A stretch of DNA of 64,000 bases. Source: Paramecium sonneborni. Taxonomy: Eukaryota > Ciliophora > Oligohymenophorea > Peniculida > Parameciidae. The first letter of the stretch is position 1. Each line of letters begins with the position of its first letter. The notes beneath the pieces were generated by a model. That model was not told the DNA's origin, searched no databases, and worked only from the letters and a program-made list of their open reading frames with translations. The position numbers and the translations under genes are program-made. Location: contig CAJJDN010000034.1 of NCBI GenBank assembly GCA_905182985.1, forward strand, positions 3,736 to 67,735, read 5' to 3'. This document shows, piece after piece, positions 11,801-23,210 of this stretch.

Positions 11801-14800
11801 CATTTAATTATTATTATTTTGATTGGAATCATTCAATTATTATATGTTTTAAGTTGGTTTTTAAATGTAATTATTATTATTTTGATTGTAATCATTCAAT
11901 TATTAAATATTTTAAGTGGGTTTTTAAATGTAATTATTATTATTTTGAGTGTGTCTTAAATCTTAATTATTATTATTTTGATTGAAATTATTTTATAATT
12001 AAATTGTTCCAAAGGGGTTTTTAATTTAATTATTATAATTTTGATTGATATTATTTAATTATTAATTGTTTTTTTACGCTAGTGTTAACATTTAATTATT
12101 ATTATTTTGATTGGAATCATTCAATTATTATATGTTTTAAGTTGGTTTTTAAATGTAATTATTATTATTTTGATTGTAATCATTCAATTATTAAATATTT
12201 TAAGTGGGTTTTTAAATGTAATTATTATTATTTTGAGTGTGTCTTAAATCTTAATTATTATTATTTTGATTGAAATTATTTTATAATTAAATTGTTCCAA
12301 AGGGGTTTTTAATTTAATTATTATAATTTTGATTGATATTATTTAATTATTAATTGTTTTTTTACGCTAGTGTTAACATTTAATTATTATTATTTTGATT
12401 GGAATCATTCAATTATTATATGTTTTAAGTTGGTTTTTAAATGTAATTATTATTATTTTGATTGTAATCATTCAATTATTAAATATTTTAAGTGGGTTTT
12501 TAAATGTAATTATTATTATTTTGAGTGTGTCTTAAATCTTAATTATTATTATTTTGATTGAAATTATTTTATAATTAAATTGTTCCAAAGGGGTTTTTAA
12601 TTTAATTATTATAATTTTGATTGATATTATTTAATTATTAATTGTTTTTTTACGCTAGTGTTAACATTTAATTATTATTATTTTGATTGGAATCATTCAA
12701 TTATTATATGTTTTAAGTTGGTTTTTAAATGTAATTATTATTATTTTGATTGGAATCGTTCAATTATTATATGTTTTAAGTGGGTTTTTAAATTTAATTA
12801 TTATTATTTTGATTGGGATCATTCGGTTAAACTAAAAAATGAGGTGATCTATGTGGAATTAAATAATTATTAGCAATATATGTTGAGAATTATATGTTTT
12901 CATTTATCATAGGTTTATAATTAATTTTTTGTTCAACCATAGGGGATTATAAAGGTTTTGAGTGAAACATTTATCTTAAACCATCATCACTAAGAAGATA
13001 ATCCAAAATTTATTCATTAAAATTAAGATCCAATTATTTCAAAATCGAAAATAAATCTCTAATTTGTTGCTTATTAGATTACAACCCTATGTTTTCATTC
13101 ATAAAATCTGTAAAAATCTTTTTTAAATTATTTTTGACTTCAAATACGATTTGGTTATTTTCTAAAACTGAATATATTGTTTTCTATTACAAGTATTTCC
13201 AAGGATTAATAAAAGAAGATTTTGGCATTTAATCAAGTCTTTTTAAAATATCTTAATCAAAGATTTCATTCAATTCTTATTTACTCTATTTACTCAAAGG
13301 ATGAAAAGGCTACTTTTAAAAATCTTTTAAAAACATTTGACAAATTTAAGGTATTTCATTTTACTTATTAGCATTTGGGTCACATTTATTGATTTAGTTT
13401 AAAAAAATGTCAAATTAATTTTCGAAATCATGTATTTTATAATAATATTACTGCTAGTACCTTTAAAAACAATTAAATAATTTTTTTTAAAATTCTTTAT
13501 GTAGATTTTCAATCTCCTGATTTGATGATTAAACCTAATCATTCCAAAGTTCGATAAAATATTTCTGTTTTTAAGTTTCATTATTTTTAAGCAACAAGAA
13601 TAGGCTATTATCATTTAATATTTCCTTTACTTTTTTTTAAATTTCTGCTTGAACAAGACTATATTAAAACTATCTTTTTTATTAATGAATCTTTTATAAA
13701 ATTATTAATAACCCTTCCAAGGAGATAGCTTAATATACTTACTCTATATTGCCTTCTACTTTTTCTCTTATTACTTTTGAAATTATTTAATAAGAATATT
13801 CTTTTTTTAAGTTGTTTAATATCTCCTCTTTTTTAATCTTACACGATAATAAAAAAATTTCTTAAATTTGATCTTATAATTTATCATATTATTCTAAAGA
13901 ATTATATAACTAGCTTTCAGCTTCTATCTATTAAATGATTTTATCAAAATCTTATAATTATTTATTTGCATTGTACATATTTCTTTTTGCTATACTGTTT
14001 ATTGTTTCATAATCTTTTTACTGTTTTAAATCTGAAAACTCCACTAAATCAGGGAGTTTTGAAACTATTTCCCATTAATTTTCAACTTTAGTAATAAAAG
14101 CATTCCAAGCCAAAATTTCATCATTTAATTCATTTGTTGATTTATACTTCTTTATAAACTTTTTAATGATTTCAATTCCAAAAGATAAGGCATTTTCTGA
14201 ATAATCTTATTGATTAATTTCTTATTTAATTTCTTGAGAGGGATTTTTTTATGATTTCTATTATTCTTAGTGATATTTTTACCATTATTTTGAATGACTC
14301 GCAATTCCTAATAAATAAATATTCTCTTTAGTTATATCTAAATATTAATTATAATCAACATTCTGTTCTGATTCTTTCAATTCTGAATTTAATTTAACAC
14401 CAATGTCTTCAATTTGTTTTAATAACTCATACTTTTGATCTTCATTAGTCTAACTATTTTGATTGAAACACCAAGCAAATTATTTTATAAATTTTAATTT
14501 GGAAAATTTAGCAAGTGTATAAAAACACATTTCAATTAAATTATGAAAAGATGAATTAATTTCGCCTTTAACATTGAATATAAGAATATCACTTATTGAA
14601 ATTATGAAAAGTGATAATTTTTTATCAAATTCCTGATCTTATTAATTAGGATTTTAAAGTCCTTCAGAATCTAATAATAAAACATAATCAAATAAACCAG
14701 AACCAAATTATTCTTTATTAGAAATTTTTATTAATTATAGATATAATCCTTTTGTACATCTTCCCATACTAGTTAAAAAATGACATCCAAAAATTCTATT

Positions 14801-17800
14801 TAATAAAGTTGACTTTCCAGAACTTTAAGGTCCTAAAACACTTAAGATTAAAATTTTATTTTAATAATTAGTAAATAGCTATTCTTTTAATTATTTTAAG
14901 AAGTCTATTTCAATTGTTAGATCATCTCCACTTAAAAATTCAAATGATTCTCCTTTTTATATCAATTCACCAACTATTTTTACTGGATTACTCATAAGGG
15001 AGCTGTTTCCTTTAATTATTTCCCTCCAAAACACTTCTATACTGATATTTTAAGCAGAAAATTTTATTTCTAAATCTTTCAATTAATTTTTTAGATTATC
15101 TTTTTCTGATTCTAATTTATTAGATTTAAGCTGCTATTTTAATTCTTCTTTAGCAGAGTTTAAAATATTAAGGTTTTTTTAGTTAAACTTAGCAATCAAC
15201 TCAACAATTCTTAAATAAATAACATAGAAATTGTCTTATCTAAAAATATCAGTAAATTATTTAATTAATTATGATTCTCCAAAATTGCGAGACCTTTATG
15301 AATTTTCAATTTTTTCAATTTAATCTGATATTTAATTTAATTCTTATTATGATTTTTATATTTTGTTATCAATTTCTTTTCCTTCTTAATCTTTTTATTT
15401 AATTTAATTTGATTAATCAACAGTTTTATCATTTTTAAGATCTTTAATGGCTTTTTTTTTTTTTTCTAATTCTTATTCATATTAAAAAATTTTATAATTC
15501 AATTCCTATCTTTACTTTTTGCATGACTTCATTCGCCAAGCTAGATTTCTTAAAGGAAATGCTTCATAAGAAAAAAATCCATCAGATTATTATTTTATTC
15601 TTTCTAATTCAGTTAAAATATTTTTAAATATAACTTGATTTTAATCTAAATTCTAATTAAAAGCTTTACATATTTTTAAAAAAGAGGCTTGTAATTTGTC
15701 TTCATTAATATTTTAATTAAGATTGTCTATAACTTTTAAAATGTATTCTTTAATTTTGGTTCTTTCATCTTTTTCAATAGCTCTATTCTCTTATAGATGA
15801 AGATTAGGAATCTGATAAATATAGTGATTAATATCATTTTATTTTAGGATATTAATTATTTCTTGGTTTAATTCCTTTTTTTCTGAATCTCGAATGATTA
15901 AAATAATTGAAGGCTTAAAATCAAATTATTTTTTATTTTTATTTAATAATTCAATTAACTTTTTTACATTTTCTTCTAATTCATTTTCTGTTTACATTTA
16001 GATTATCCAAAGTTTAAAAAAAGGGAGTAAATTTTCAAATATTTAATCCTCTAATTATCCATGTACATCAGCTATTAAATAGTTTCTAGTTCCATTAAAT
16101 GAAAAATCAAATTAACAATCTATAGAATGATTATTAATTTCAGACAAATCACTAATTTCAAATTTTTGATCTTAATAATCATTATAAAATATCATATTGA
16201 TTAACTCAGTTTTTCCGAATTGATTTACTTTTTTACTAAATGAAAAATTGATTATTGTAAAATCGTTTGATAAAAGGTAAAATATATTTGAATTCAATAC
16301 ATAAAAATCTAAAATTGAAGTTGGCTAATCTAATTATGGATTTTGATACAGAAGTGGAACTGGATGATTCTGGGAATGTAATTTTAATAACATCACTTAA
16401 AGTTCTTTATCTGAATTGTTGTAAAGTAATTAAAACAGAGATTTAAAATTTAAAGTTTCTTTTTTGTTAACCTTATTTTAAATTACATCTTTGTTAATTA
16501 AACCTAATAAAAATTCTGGTGATTCTCTTCTTTTAATAATATTAAAATAATAAGGAAGCAATCCCTTATAGTTCACTTCATTAATTGTATTTTTTAACCA
16601 TTCTGATACATTTTTCTCTATTTTTTCTTATGAAATCAACGAAATATTAAAATCTTTCATTTTAATATTTAATTTTTTAGGATAGCGATCAAAAATTTCC
16701 TTTTGATAAACAAATTTTGACATTTAAATTTACGAATTATTCTTAAGGACTGAATCAAAATGAAGAAAGTTAATCTTTTCTAATTTATTAAATTAATTTA
16801 ATTTACTGTATAATTCTAATTATTTGTTGTTATTTATTATTTGTAGTAGAATTTATTGTGATTGATTATTCAAATTATTTGTAGCTAAAAATTTTGAAAT
16901 ATTAATAAATTCTTTATCGTTAATATTTTAATATTAATAAGGCATTATTAACCTTTTTACAATTTTTTAAAAATCTTAAGATTTTATTATTTCTTATTTA
17001 TCTTTAGATTTGAAATTTTCATATATTTTCACTAACTCTTATTCTTAGACTTCGAACTATTTATAAGTTTGGATAAAATGTCCATCTTCGAATTCACTAT
17101 AATATATTATTTTGTGTATGAGATATCTATAAATCATATTTGACTGTTAGGATTTCAAATGATTAATACCTTTCATCAACATTTATTGCTTTTTATCAGA
17201 TTTACATAATCTATCTTCAATATTTTTTAAATCTTTTGTTAAACCATACTTTTCTATAAATTTAATCCAAAAATAAAATATCAACTTAAAGTAGAGAAAA
17301 ACTAAATTTTCATTATAATTTTCTGTCAAAGAAACATAATGAATAAAGTCAATTTTATTAAAATTTTTCACATTGATGAGATTTTACATAAAATCAATTA
17401 AATTATCCTAATGAAATCCAAGTGGTGTTGTAAATGTTTCAAATAAAAAATAAACAAATTGATTTTAAAGTTTTTTCTATAAATGACATTTTCCTTGTTA
17501 CACAGAAATCTCTTTAGATTAAATTTTTTAAATTTATTGTTTAAAATCTTGATCTTAATCATGTTACCTCAGGACTTTTACTAAATAATTTTCAAACTAA
17601 TAAATTAAATTTTCTAATAGAGAACCTATAAATTAATGAATCTATTGTTTTATGTGATTGTCACATTAAATGAAGAACAAATGAATAAGTAATTTTAAAA
17701 TTTCTATAACATTATATTAGTTCTATTTTACTATTTCTATTAAATCAAAAACAAAACAAATGTCATTATTTATTTATTCTAATTGTTCAAGGTAATCTTT

Positions 17801-18199
17801 AATTTGAGAAGGTATCTAATTAATTTGGCAGAATTGATCATTTTTTAATTCTTTAAGAATCAAATCAAATTTTTTTTTATTTAAATTATCTAAATACTAT
17901 TTTTACTATTCATCCCTAGATACAGGCAAAGAGTTGTTTTGGTTGCTTTATATTCTGGAAAAATAAGGTCGATTTAAAAAAGTCTTTCCAAAAAACTTTT
18001 AATGTAAGCTTTAGAATTATTGTTATCTTTTCTCATCATTTAACTTATCTAATTATTCTTTTAGATCTTTTTCGATATCTTCATCAGAAAAATAGAAATT
18101 ATCTTCTATTTCCTCAATAATTTAATTTATTTTATTTATAATTGAATCCTCAGATAGGGGTTATGATGATTATTTATCTTATGATGATTATTTATCCAT
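8840..18199 (-). CDS. Giant VLIG-type GTPase with Asn/Gln repeats and vWA domain
   Basis: One gene of about 3,101 aa; frame and length (9,360 nt minus introns 9,728-9,750 and 9,135-9,165) are consistent. Residues ~1-1,000 resemble the N-terminal half of animal very large inducible GTPases (VLIG/URGCP type), including a segment like HPVPLLYQNP and a degenerate P-loop (NQFGKTELIN, ~660). The main GTPase domain near residue 1,125 has a clear P-loop (GPQSSGKSTLLNRIFG), a GRCTKG switch and LLDSEGLQNP. Helical sequence follows, then an Asn/Gln-rich block (~1,788-2,280) encoded by 288-bp tandem repeats. A Cys/His motif near ~2,780 (CPMCNRKCDYEH followed by NHKHKCSNGHQ) is probably zinc-binding. The C-terminus is a vWA domain with an intact MIDAS (DYSGSM, GGCTNFDPAL, YTDG). 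In animals VLIGs are interferon-induced and poorly understood; a cytosolic GTP-driven scaffold is an inference. Confidence 0.88.
11365..12835 (-). repeat. 288-bp coding tandem repeat, about five units
   Basis: A fixed point in the unit recurs at 11,506, 11,794, 12,082, 12,370 and 12,658, exactly 288 bases apart. The three units starting at 11,794 look identical; the outer ones diverge. 288 is 96 codons, and on the minus strand the block is open throughout in the frame of the giant gene, giving Asn/Gln-rich peptides with recurring pieces such as QNNNNYIQKPTQNIQQLND and KNPFGTIQLQNNF. Inside each unit there are shorter ~70-90-bp sub-repeats. The plus-strand reading (Tyr/Phe-rich) is a shadow that hits TGA in every unit. 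The unit sequence suggests recent homogenisation by unequal exchange, so copy number may vary between strains. Confidence 0.9.
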
Positions 18200-18826
18200 A
18201 GTTATTTAATAGAAAAAGAAAACTTTCTAATTTATACATAATTTATTAGTACGTCATTATTTTTGATAGAATTTGTAAAAAATAATTTTGCAAATATTAA
18301 TATTTGATTTTTCTAAACTAAATTCAATATCAAGGTTGTTCATGAATTGATAGACGGGATTCCATCAAAAGTAGAAAATTATTAATAGAAAAATATCAAT
18401 TACATAAAAATATACAAAAATTTATGAATGATTTTACTAGAAATAAAAATAGTTAAATAAGAGGATATGTAAAGAAAGTCAAAAGCTAATAATTAATTGG
18501 AAACAAGAGAAAAGAAAATATTTTTATATCTTAATTTTATTTTTAAGAAGAAAAAGTGTTTATGGCAATCTTATCGAGTAAATTAAATCACAATAAACTT
18601 GATGAACTTTTATTTTAAAATCAAAATTATTATAGTCATCATAATCCTGCATAAGATTGAAATAATAGGATTATCATGATAAACCAATAATTTTTCCTTC
18701 TTTAAAATGTATAATATTATAACAAGAAAGAAATTGTCTAATATTAATAAATTAAAAGTTTTTTGTAATGTATTTGTCATTTGAATTTATTATTTACTTA
18801 TTTTTTGAATTATATAATTATATAAT
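18200..18826. other. Intergenic region upstream of the giant gene
   Basis: This is AT-rich DNA between the start of the giant gene and the end of the CX9C gene on the same strand. It contains the putative promoter side of the giant gene. I see no open frame worth reporting and no recognisable regulatory motif. Confidence 0.5.
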
Positions 18827-19064
18827 TCAATCTTTATCTGGTTCTCTTCCTTTGTGTTAGTAAGCAGCTGGCTTATATTTACTAAAACATTCCCTAAACA
18901 TTGATAATTAATTTTAGCATTCTTTAACATCAATTTGGTTATTCCAAATGCTTTGACATTACTTATAGTTGAAAAATAATTACATCAATTAAAGGAAATT
19001 TTTCTCGGCATTTACGCTCTGTTTCTTAATAACCTTGCAAATTACTTAAAGCTTTAGAGTTCAT
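18827..19064 (-). CDS. Small twin CX9C (CHCH-type) protein
   Basis: About 71 aa after removing a 22-nt intron at 18,962-18,983 (GTA...AAG). Two Cys pairs with exactly nine residues between them, CREKFPLIDQC and CQNQLSMFREC, form a twin CX9C motif. This is the signature of small proteins imported into the mitochondrial intermembrane space by the Mia40 route, where the pairs form two disulphides in a helical hairpin (Cmc, Cox17 and COX assembly-factor families). No N-terminal presequence is present, as expected for this class. The intron lies between the two Cys of the first pair, which explains why it is missed without splicing. Which member of the family it is cannot be told from the sequence. 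Confidence 0.7.
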
Positions 19065-21359
19065 TTATATTTAAAAACTGTATTAATAATTAATTAAAAT
19101 TACAATTCTGAATAATTTTTTTATTGAAAATATTATTACAACACTAAGCAAAAGGATCGTTTATTATACATAATCAATTATGCCTAGTAATACTATTATT
19201 TAGAAGCAATATTTAAAGAAATATTTATATAAATATGTTTAAGTTTAGATTATATAATTTTAGAATTGAAAGATTGATTTGGCTTCATACTATAAATAAA
19301 TTTCTTAAGAATTAAATAATAGATTTTGCTAATTTATAAGAGCAAATTTTGATGAGATGGTTAATTTAGTTTTGGAAGTACTCAAATCTAATACATTCAA
19401 AATTTCTTCATATTCTATTGAAATTTTAGAAAATGTTGATAGCTTAATTTCAACAAGTATATTAAGGATTTAAAACTATCCCAAAAATTTAGTTTATATT
19501 AAATAATATGAGTAACAGGTATGGTAATAATTTGATCATCCAAAAATTTGAGCTGTAAGATTTAAATTTGAAGCTTGAACCTGTATTTATTTTTATTTTC
19601 ATATTGAAATTACTAATTAGATTCGCCTTCTTCAACTTTCAAATTTATTTTGAAATTTGATCTCTATTATTTACTTTTTAAATTGACTATATCAAACTCT
19701 AAATATAAAATAATTTAATACCACTTAAATAAATATAATATCAAACTTTTAAAAAAAAATAATTTCATACATATCACATAAATATATGCATAATTATTAT
19801 TTAAAAGTTTGTTTTAATTAATAAATTTCTTAGATCTAATGAGAATATTGTTTTACTCAATTTAAAATAAATTGACAAAAATGATGTTTTCAAAGATTCT
19901 TTTATAAAACAGATTCGTATTTATAATTACCATCTTAAATAATAAATAATTAACACGGTAATTATATAAATAAATTGCCCACTGAATTGAATAAATATAG
20001 AAATTTTTAAAATAAAGAGGATGTGACATTTAATCAAGTAAAATTCATTTTTATAAGATACTTTAAGATTTTATTTATAGCAATTATTTGAATAAGAAAA
20101 TATCACTCAACTTCCTGGCATTTATAAATCATCAATATAGTTTCAAGATATTATTTAATCCAAAATATTAATTTACCTGCAAAAGGTAATTTAATTGGTT
20201 ATTAAATAAGCAAATGACTAGAACAAATATATTTTCATAAACAAAAATTTAAATATTTTTCATCAAAATTATCAAAAAATTAATATTTTATATATGATTT
20301 ATAAAAATTATGTAAAAATTATATTAAATATTTAAAATTGATAATTAGTTAGCGCCTGTAATTTTATAAAAAACTAATTAAAAAAATTTATGCCAAAATT
20401 ACCTTGAATACAATATAATTCATTATTGATGAATTTATTAAATTTTTTTAATGATTGTTTAAAGAATAGTTAAATTTTTGCTAAAGAATGATCTTTGCTA
20501 GATAAATATCATAAAGCTTTTATAAAAAATTATTTATTCTCACTTTTTGCACTTTATCAAAAATTTAAATAAAAAATGATTAATATCTTATTAACTTTAA
20601 AATCTGAAAATTATAATTAAAAAAAGGGGGTGTATTCAGTTCTGTGAAAACTACTTCAAAATTTCTGAAAATATATAAAAATCTAAAACTGATAATGGCT
20701 TTTTCATGAATTTTAAGATTTTTTAGTTATAATAATATAAACTTAATAAATCAATAATATTCATTATAACCCTAAACAGAATTTAAGCAAACCATAATTT
20801 TAATTTTGATAGTGCTTAACTTTTCTTTATCTCTCCTCTAAGGGCATTTCATAAGACCTATCATAATACAACCAGCATAACATCTTAGGCTAGTTAAACA
20901 TTTTCTTTTTAAATTGTGAAATATTTATTTTAAATGAATGAAATGACTTTATGAAGATTCACTATAAAAAAAGAAATTAAAATTTAACAACTCTCTTCTC
21001 AATCATAATATAATTATCTGTAAATAAAATAATTAAAAAAAATGATTATATTAAATTATCAATTGCAATAAATTGCTAGTCGTATTCTATTATTAAGATA
21101 TTATTATTTTTTTATATAGATAGATGAAAAATTATCAAAATTTTTATTATATATATTGGAAGGACATAATATAAATAAAGTAAGATTTTGATCTTGTCTT
21201 ATATTTAAATTTTACAAGATTTAATAACTTTTTATTTAATTATATTTTATCTGAAACCAATTTCTATAGCTTTATAAGAATAATTGAATGAATTAAATTT
21301 TCATACATTTACAACATAAAAAAGTTAATGAATAAAAAATAATTAATCTTATTTATAGA
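19065..21359. other. Gene-poor stretch with one possible remnant
   Basis: This gap of 2.3 kb is nearly featureless. At 19,270-19,551 (plus) a 94-codon open frame with protein-like composition (for example NFDEMVNLVLEVLKSNTF) ends in TGA, but an in-frame TGA lies directly before it and no good start is found. It could be a gene fragment or an exon behind an unrecognised intron. The rest (19,560-21,359) shows only A/T-rich sequence and short homopolymer runs. Confidence 0.4.
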
Positions 21360-22900
21360 ATGCTGATGTAGATTACAAAAAACTTTCGAAAATTTGATAT
21401 TTTTGGTTAATAAATACGGCTGAAAGCATCAGGCTAATCTGTTTTTCAAACTTAGATTGGAGCATTAATGACTTTATTATTATTTAGTATTCTTATCTAT
21501 TCAGGTAGTTTATTTATTATTGAAATGAACAAAGGGAAAAATGCAATTATGAATTCTTAAGATGCTGTCATACAAAATAATGAGGTATTTGTTTAAAATA
21601 TTAATATTTAGGGCTTTAGTTTTAATTCCACTGAATTGATTTTTTCAGCTGGATTGCTTGATATTTTGGGTTAACCTATTCCAAATGAAGACAACAGAAT
21701 ATTTAAGATTGGATTTTATGTTTGCAATAAATCATTAAATGAAACAGAATGTGTAGTCATACCAGGTACTATTTGTGGTGAAAGAATAAGAGAAGCATCT
21801 AAAGTAACAAATATATAAATTAAATTAGAAATTAAATATAGCCAGCGTATATGAAAATATGACTTATTGTTTGAGTGATTAGTACATTCAAGAGAATCCT
21901 ATCATCAGAATTTAAGGATCAAATCGTTATGATAATTTTACTTTATTTGGAGCATTAATTGAAAGATGTGCAAACAACTCTGAAGTTTCAAGTATTATAT
22001 TTAATAATTTTAGATTGTGCATCTCAAGAAGAAATTGATAAATATATAACAAATGGCAACCTTTATTATTCATATTCTTTCCATTAACTAAATAAAGAAT
22101 CAGAAGATTCTCCATATTAAAAGACTGAAAATATAGATTTAACATCTCTTTATTACAATGTTGGTAAATACATTAAAATTTATTTGCAATATTCATAAAG
22201 TTTTCTTGAATACAATCCATTCTATTTTTTTCCTTAAATAGAATATCATGAAGGAGTTGAATATTAAAAAACAATCACTGATAGTGTGCTTTATTTCTAA
22301 GATGCTACTACATTAGCTAGAATTGAAGTTCATTTAGATGCTAAAAAAAAAGTTTGTTCTATTACATATTAAACTTTAATGGATGTAGCTGCCAAAATAG
22401 GAGGCTTATTTACAATTATTAGAGCTTTAATAGACATAGCAATATTTCCATTATAATCTATTCTATATAGGCTTTTTCTAATCAATTTTTTAGTCAATCA
22501 TTAGACTAAAGGTCATTAAAAAGATCATTAACTGTAAGAAGGTAAAAAGAAAGAAATTAATATATTTTAACTAATTATTTCTTCAGGATAAAGAGGCTTT
22601 TTTAATCAATAATCTTAATTGATAAATAAATATTTGGATGTAAGATAAATTTTAATACATCCCCTTCAATTTTCATAAAAAATAGAGGATTTATAGGAAT
22701 CTGTAAAGAAAATGGATATCCTAAGCTCTAGATAAATTAAAATGATAAGTAAATAGGAAATGGATGAATTAATTTTATAAAGTAATCAAGAAGAATGTCT
22801 AGATTACAAATGTTTAAGTTATGGAACTATTAATTCAGAAAATAAAATAAGGAATTAAGATAAGTATATCATTCCTAAATTGTAGGTGCAGATTCATTGA
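21360..22900 (+). CDS. Two-TM membrane protein of a ciliate-expanded family
   Basis: About 488 aa with three introns (27, 25 and 22 nt: after AATAATGAG near 21,585, after GCATCTAAA near 21,805, and near 21,990-22,015). The N-terminus reads KNFRKFDIFGQQIRLK..., followed by a hydrophobic segment (MTLLLFSILIYSGSLFIIEM). A long loop with paired Cys and N-glycosylation sites (NSTE, NETE, NMTY, NFTL) follows, then a second hydrophobic stretch (GGLFTIIRALIDIAIFPL) and a Gln-rich cytoplasmic tail. This order (F-D-x-F-G near the start, TM, luminal beta-rich domain, TM) is shared by many ciliate genes annotated only as transmembrane proteins. Function unknown. The start at 21,360 is the first ATG in the open frame; the ATG a few codons later is also possible. 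Confidence 0.75.
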
Positions 22901-23210
22901 AAAATTATTAAATTGTATTTTAAGTCAAATTTAATTATTCTTAAATAATCATTTGAAATTTAAGTTTGTGATCCATCTAGTTTGTTTAAATGAACCATTT
23001 ATTTTAAGTGGTTTTTTCAAAATTTTTCGATTTATTTTTTATTCATGAATTTTTTGTAAATATTTCAGTTTCTCTATAGTTTATTTAGTTAATTCAACAT
23101 AGTAAGAAAATAAATAAACTTTTAAATAATAGTAAATAAATAGATATGAAATTTTAGTAAATTTAATATATATATAAGATTGATTTTAATAATATTAATC
23201 AAAATTATAA
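22901..23210. other. Convergent intergenic spacer
   Basis: This is a 310-bp spacer between two convergent genes. It is A/T-rich with a short TATATATA run near 23,168-23,176. No gene or terminator-like hairpin was recognised. Confidence 0.5.

Noticed and set aside
11365..12835. CRISPR-like array
   Set aside because: Units are contiguous, 288 bp long, coding and without unique spacers; the organism is a eukaryote.
11794..12873. Plus-strand open frames of 63-71 codons repeated four times (Tyr/Phe-rich)
   Set aside because: They are shadows of the 288-bp repeat; each meets TGA within the unit, while the minus strand is open across all units and in frame with a 3,100-codon gene.
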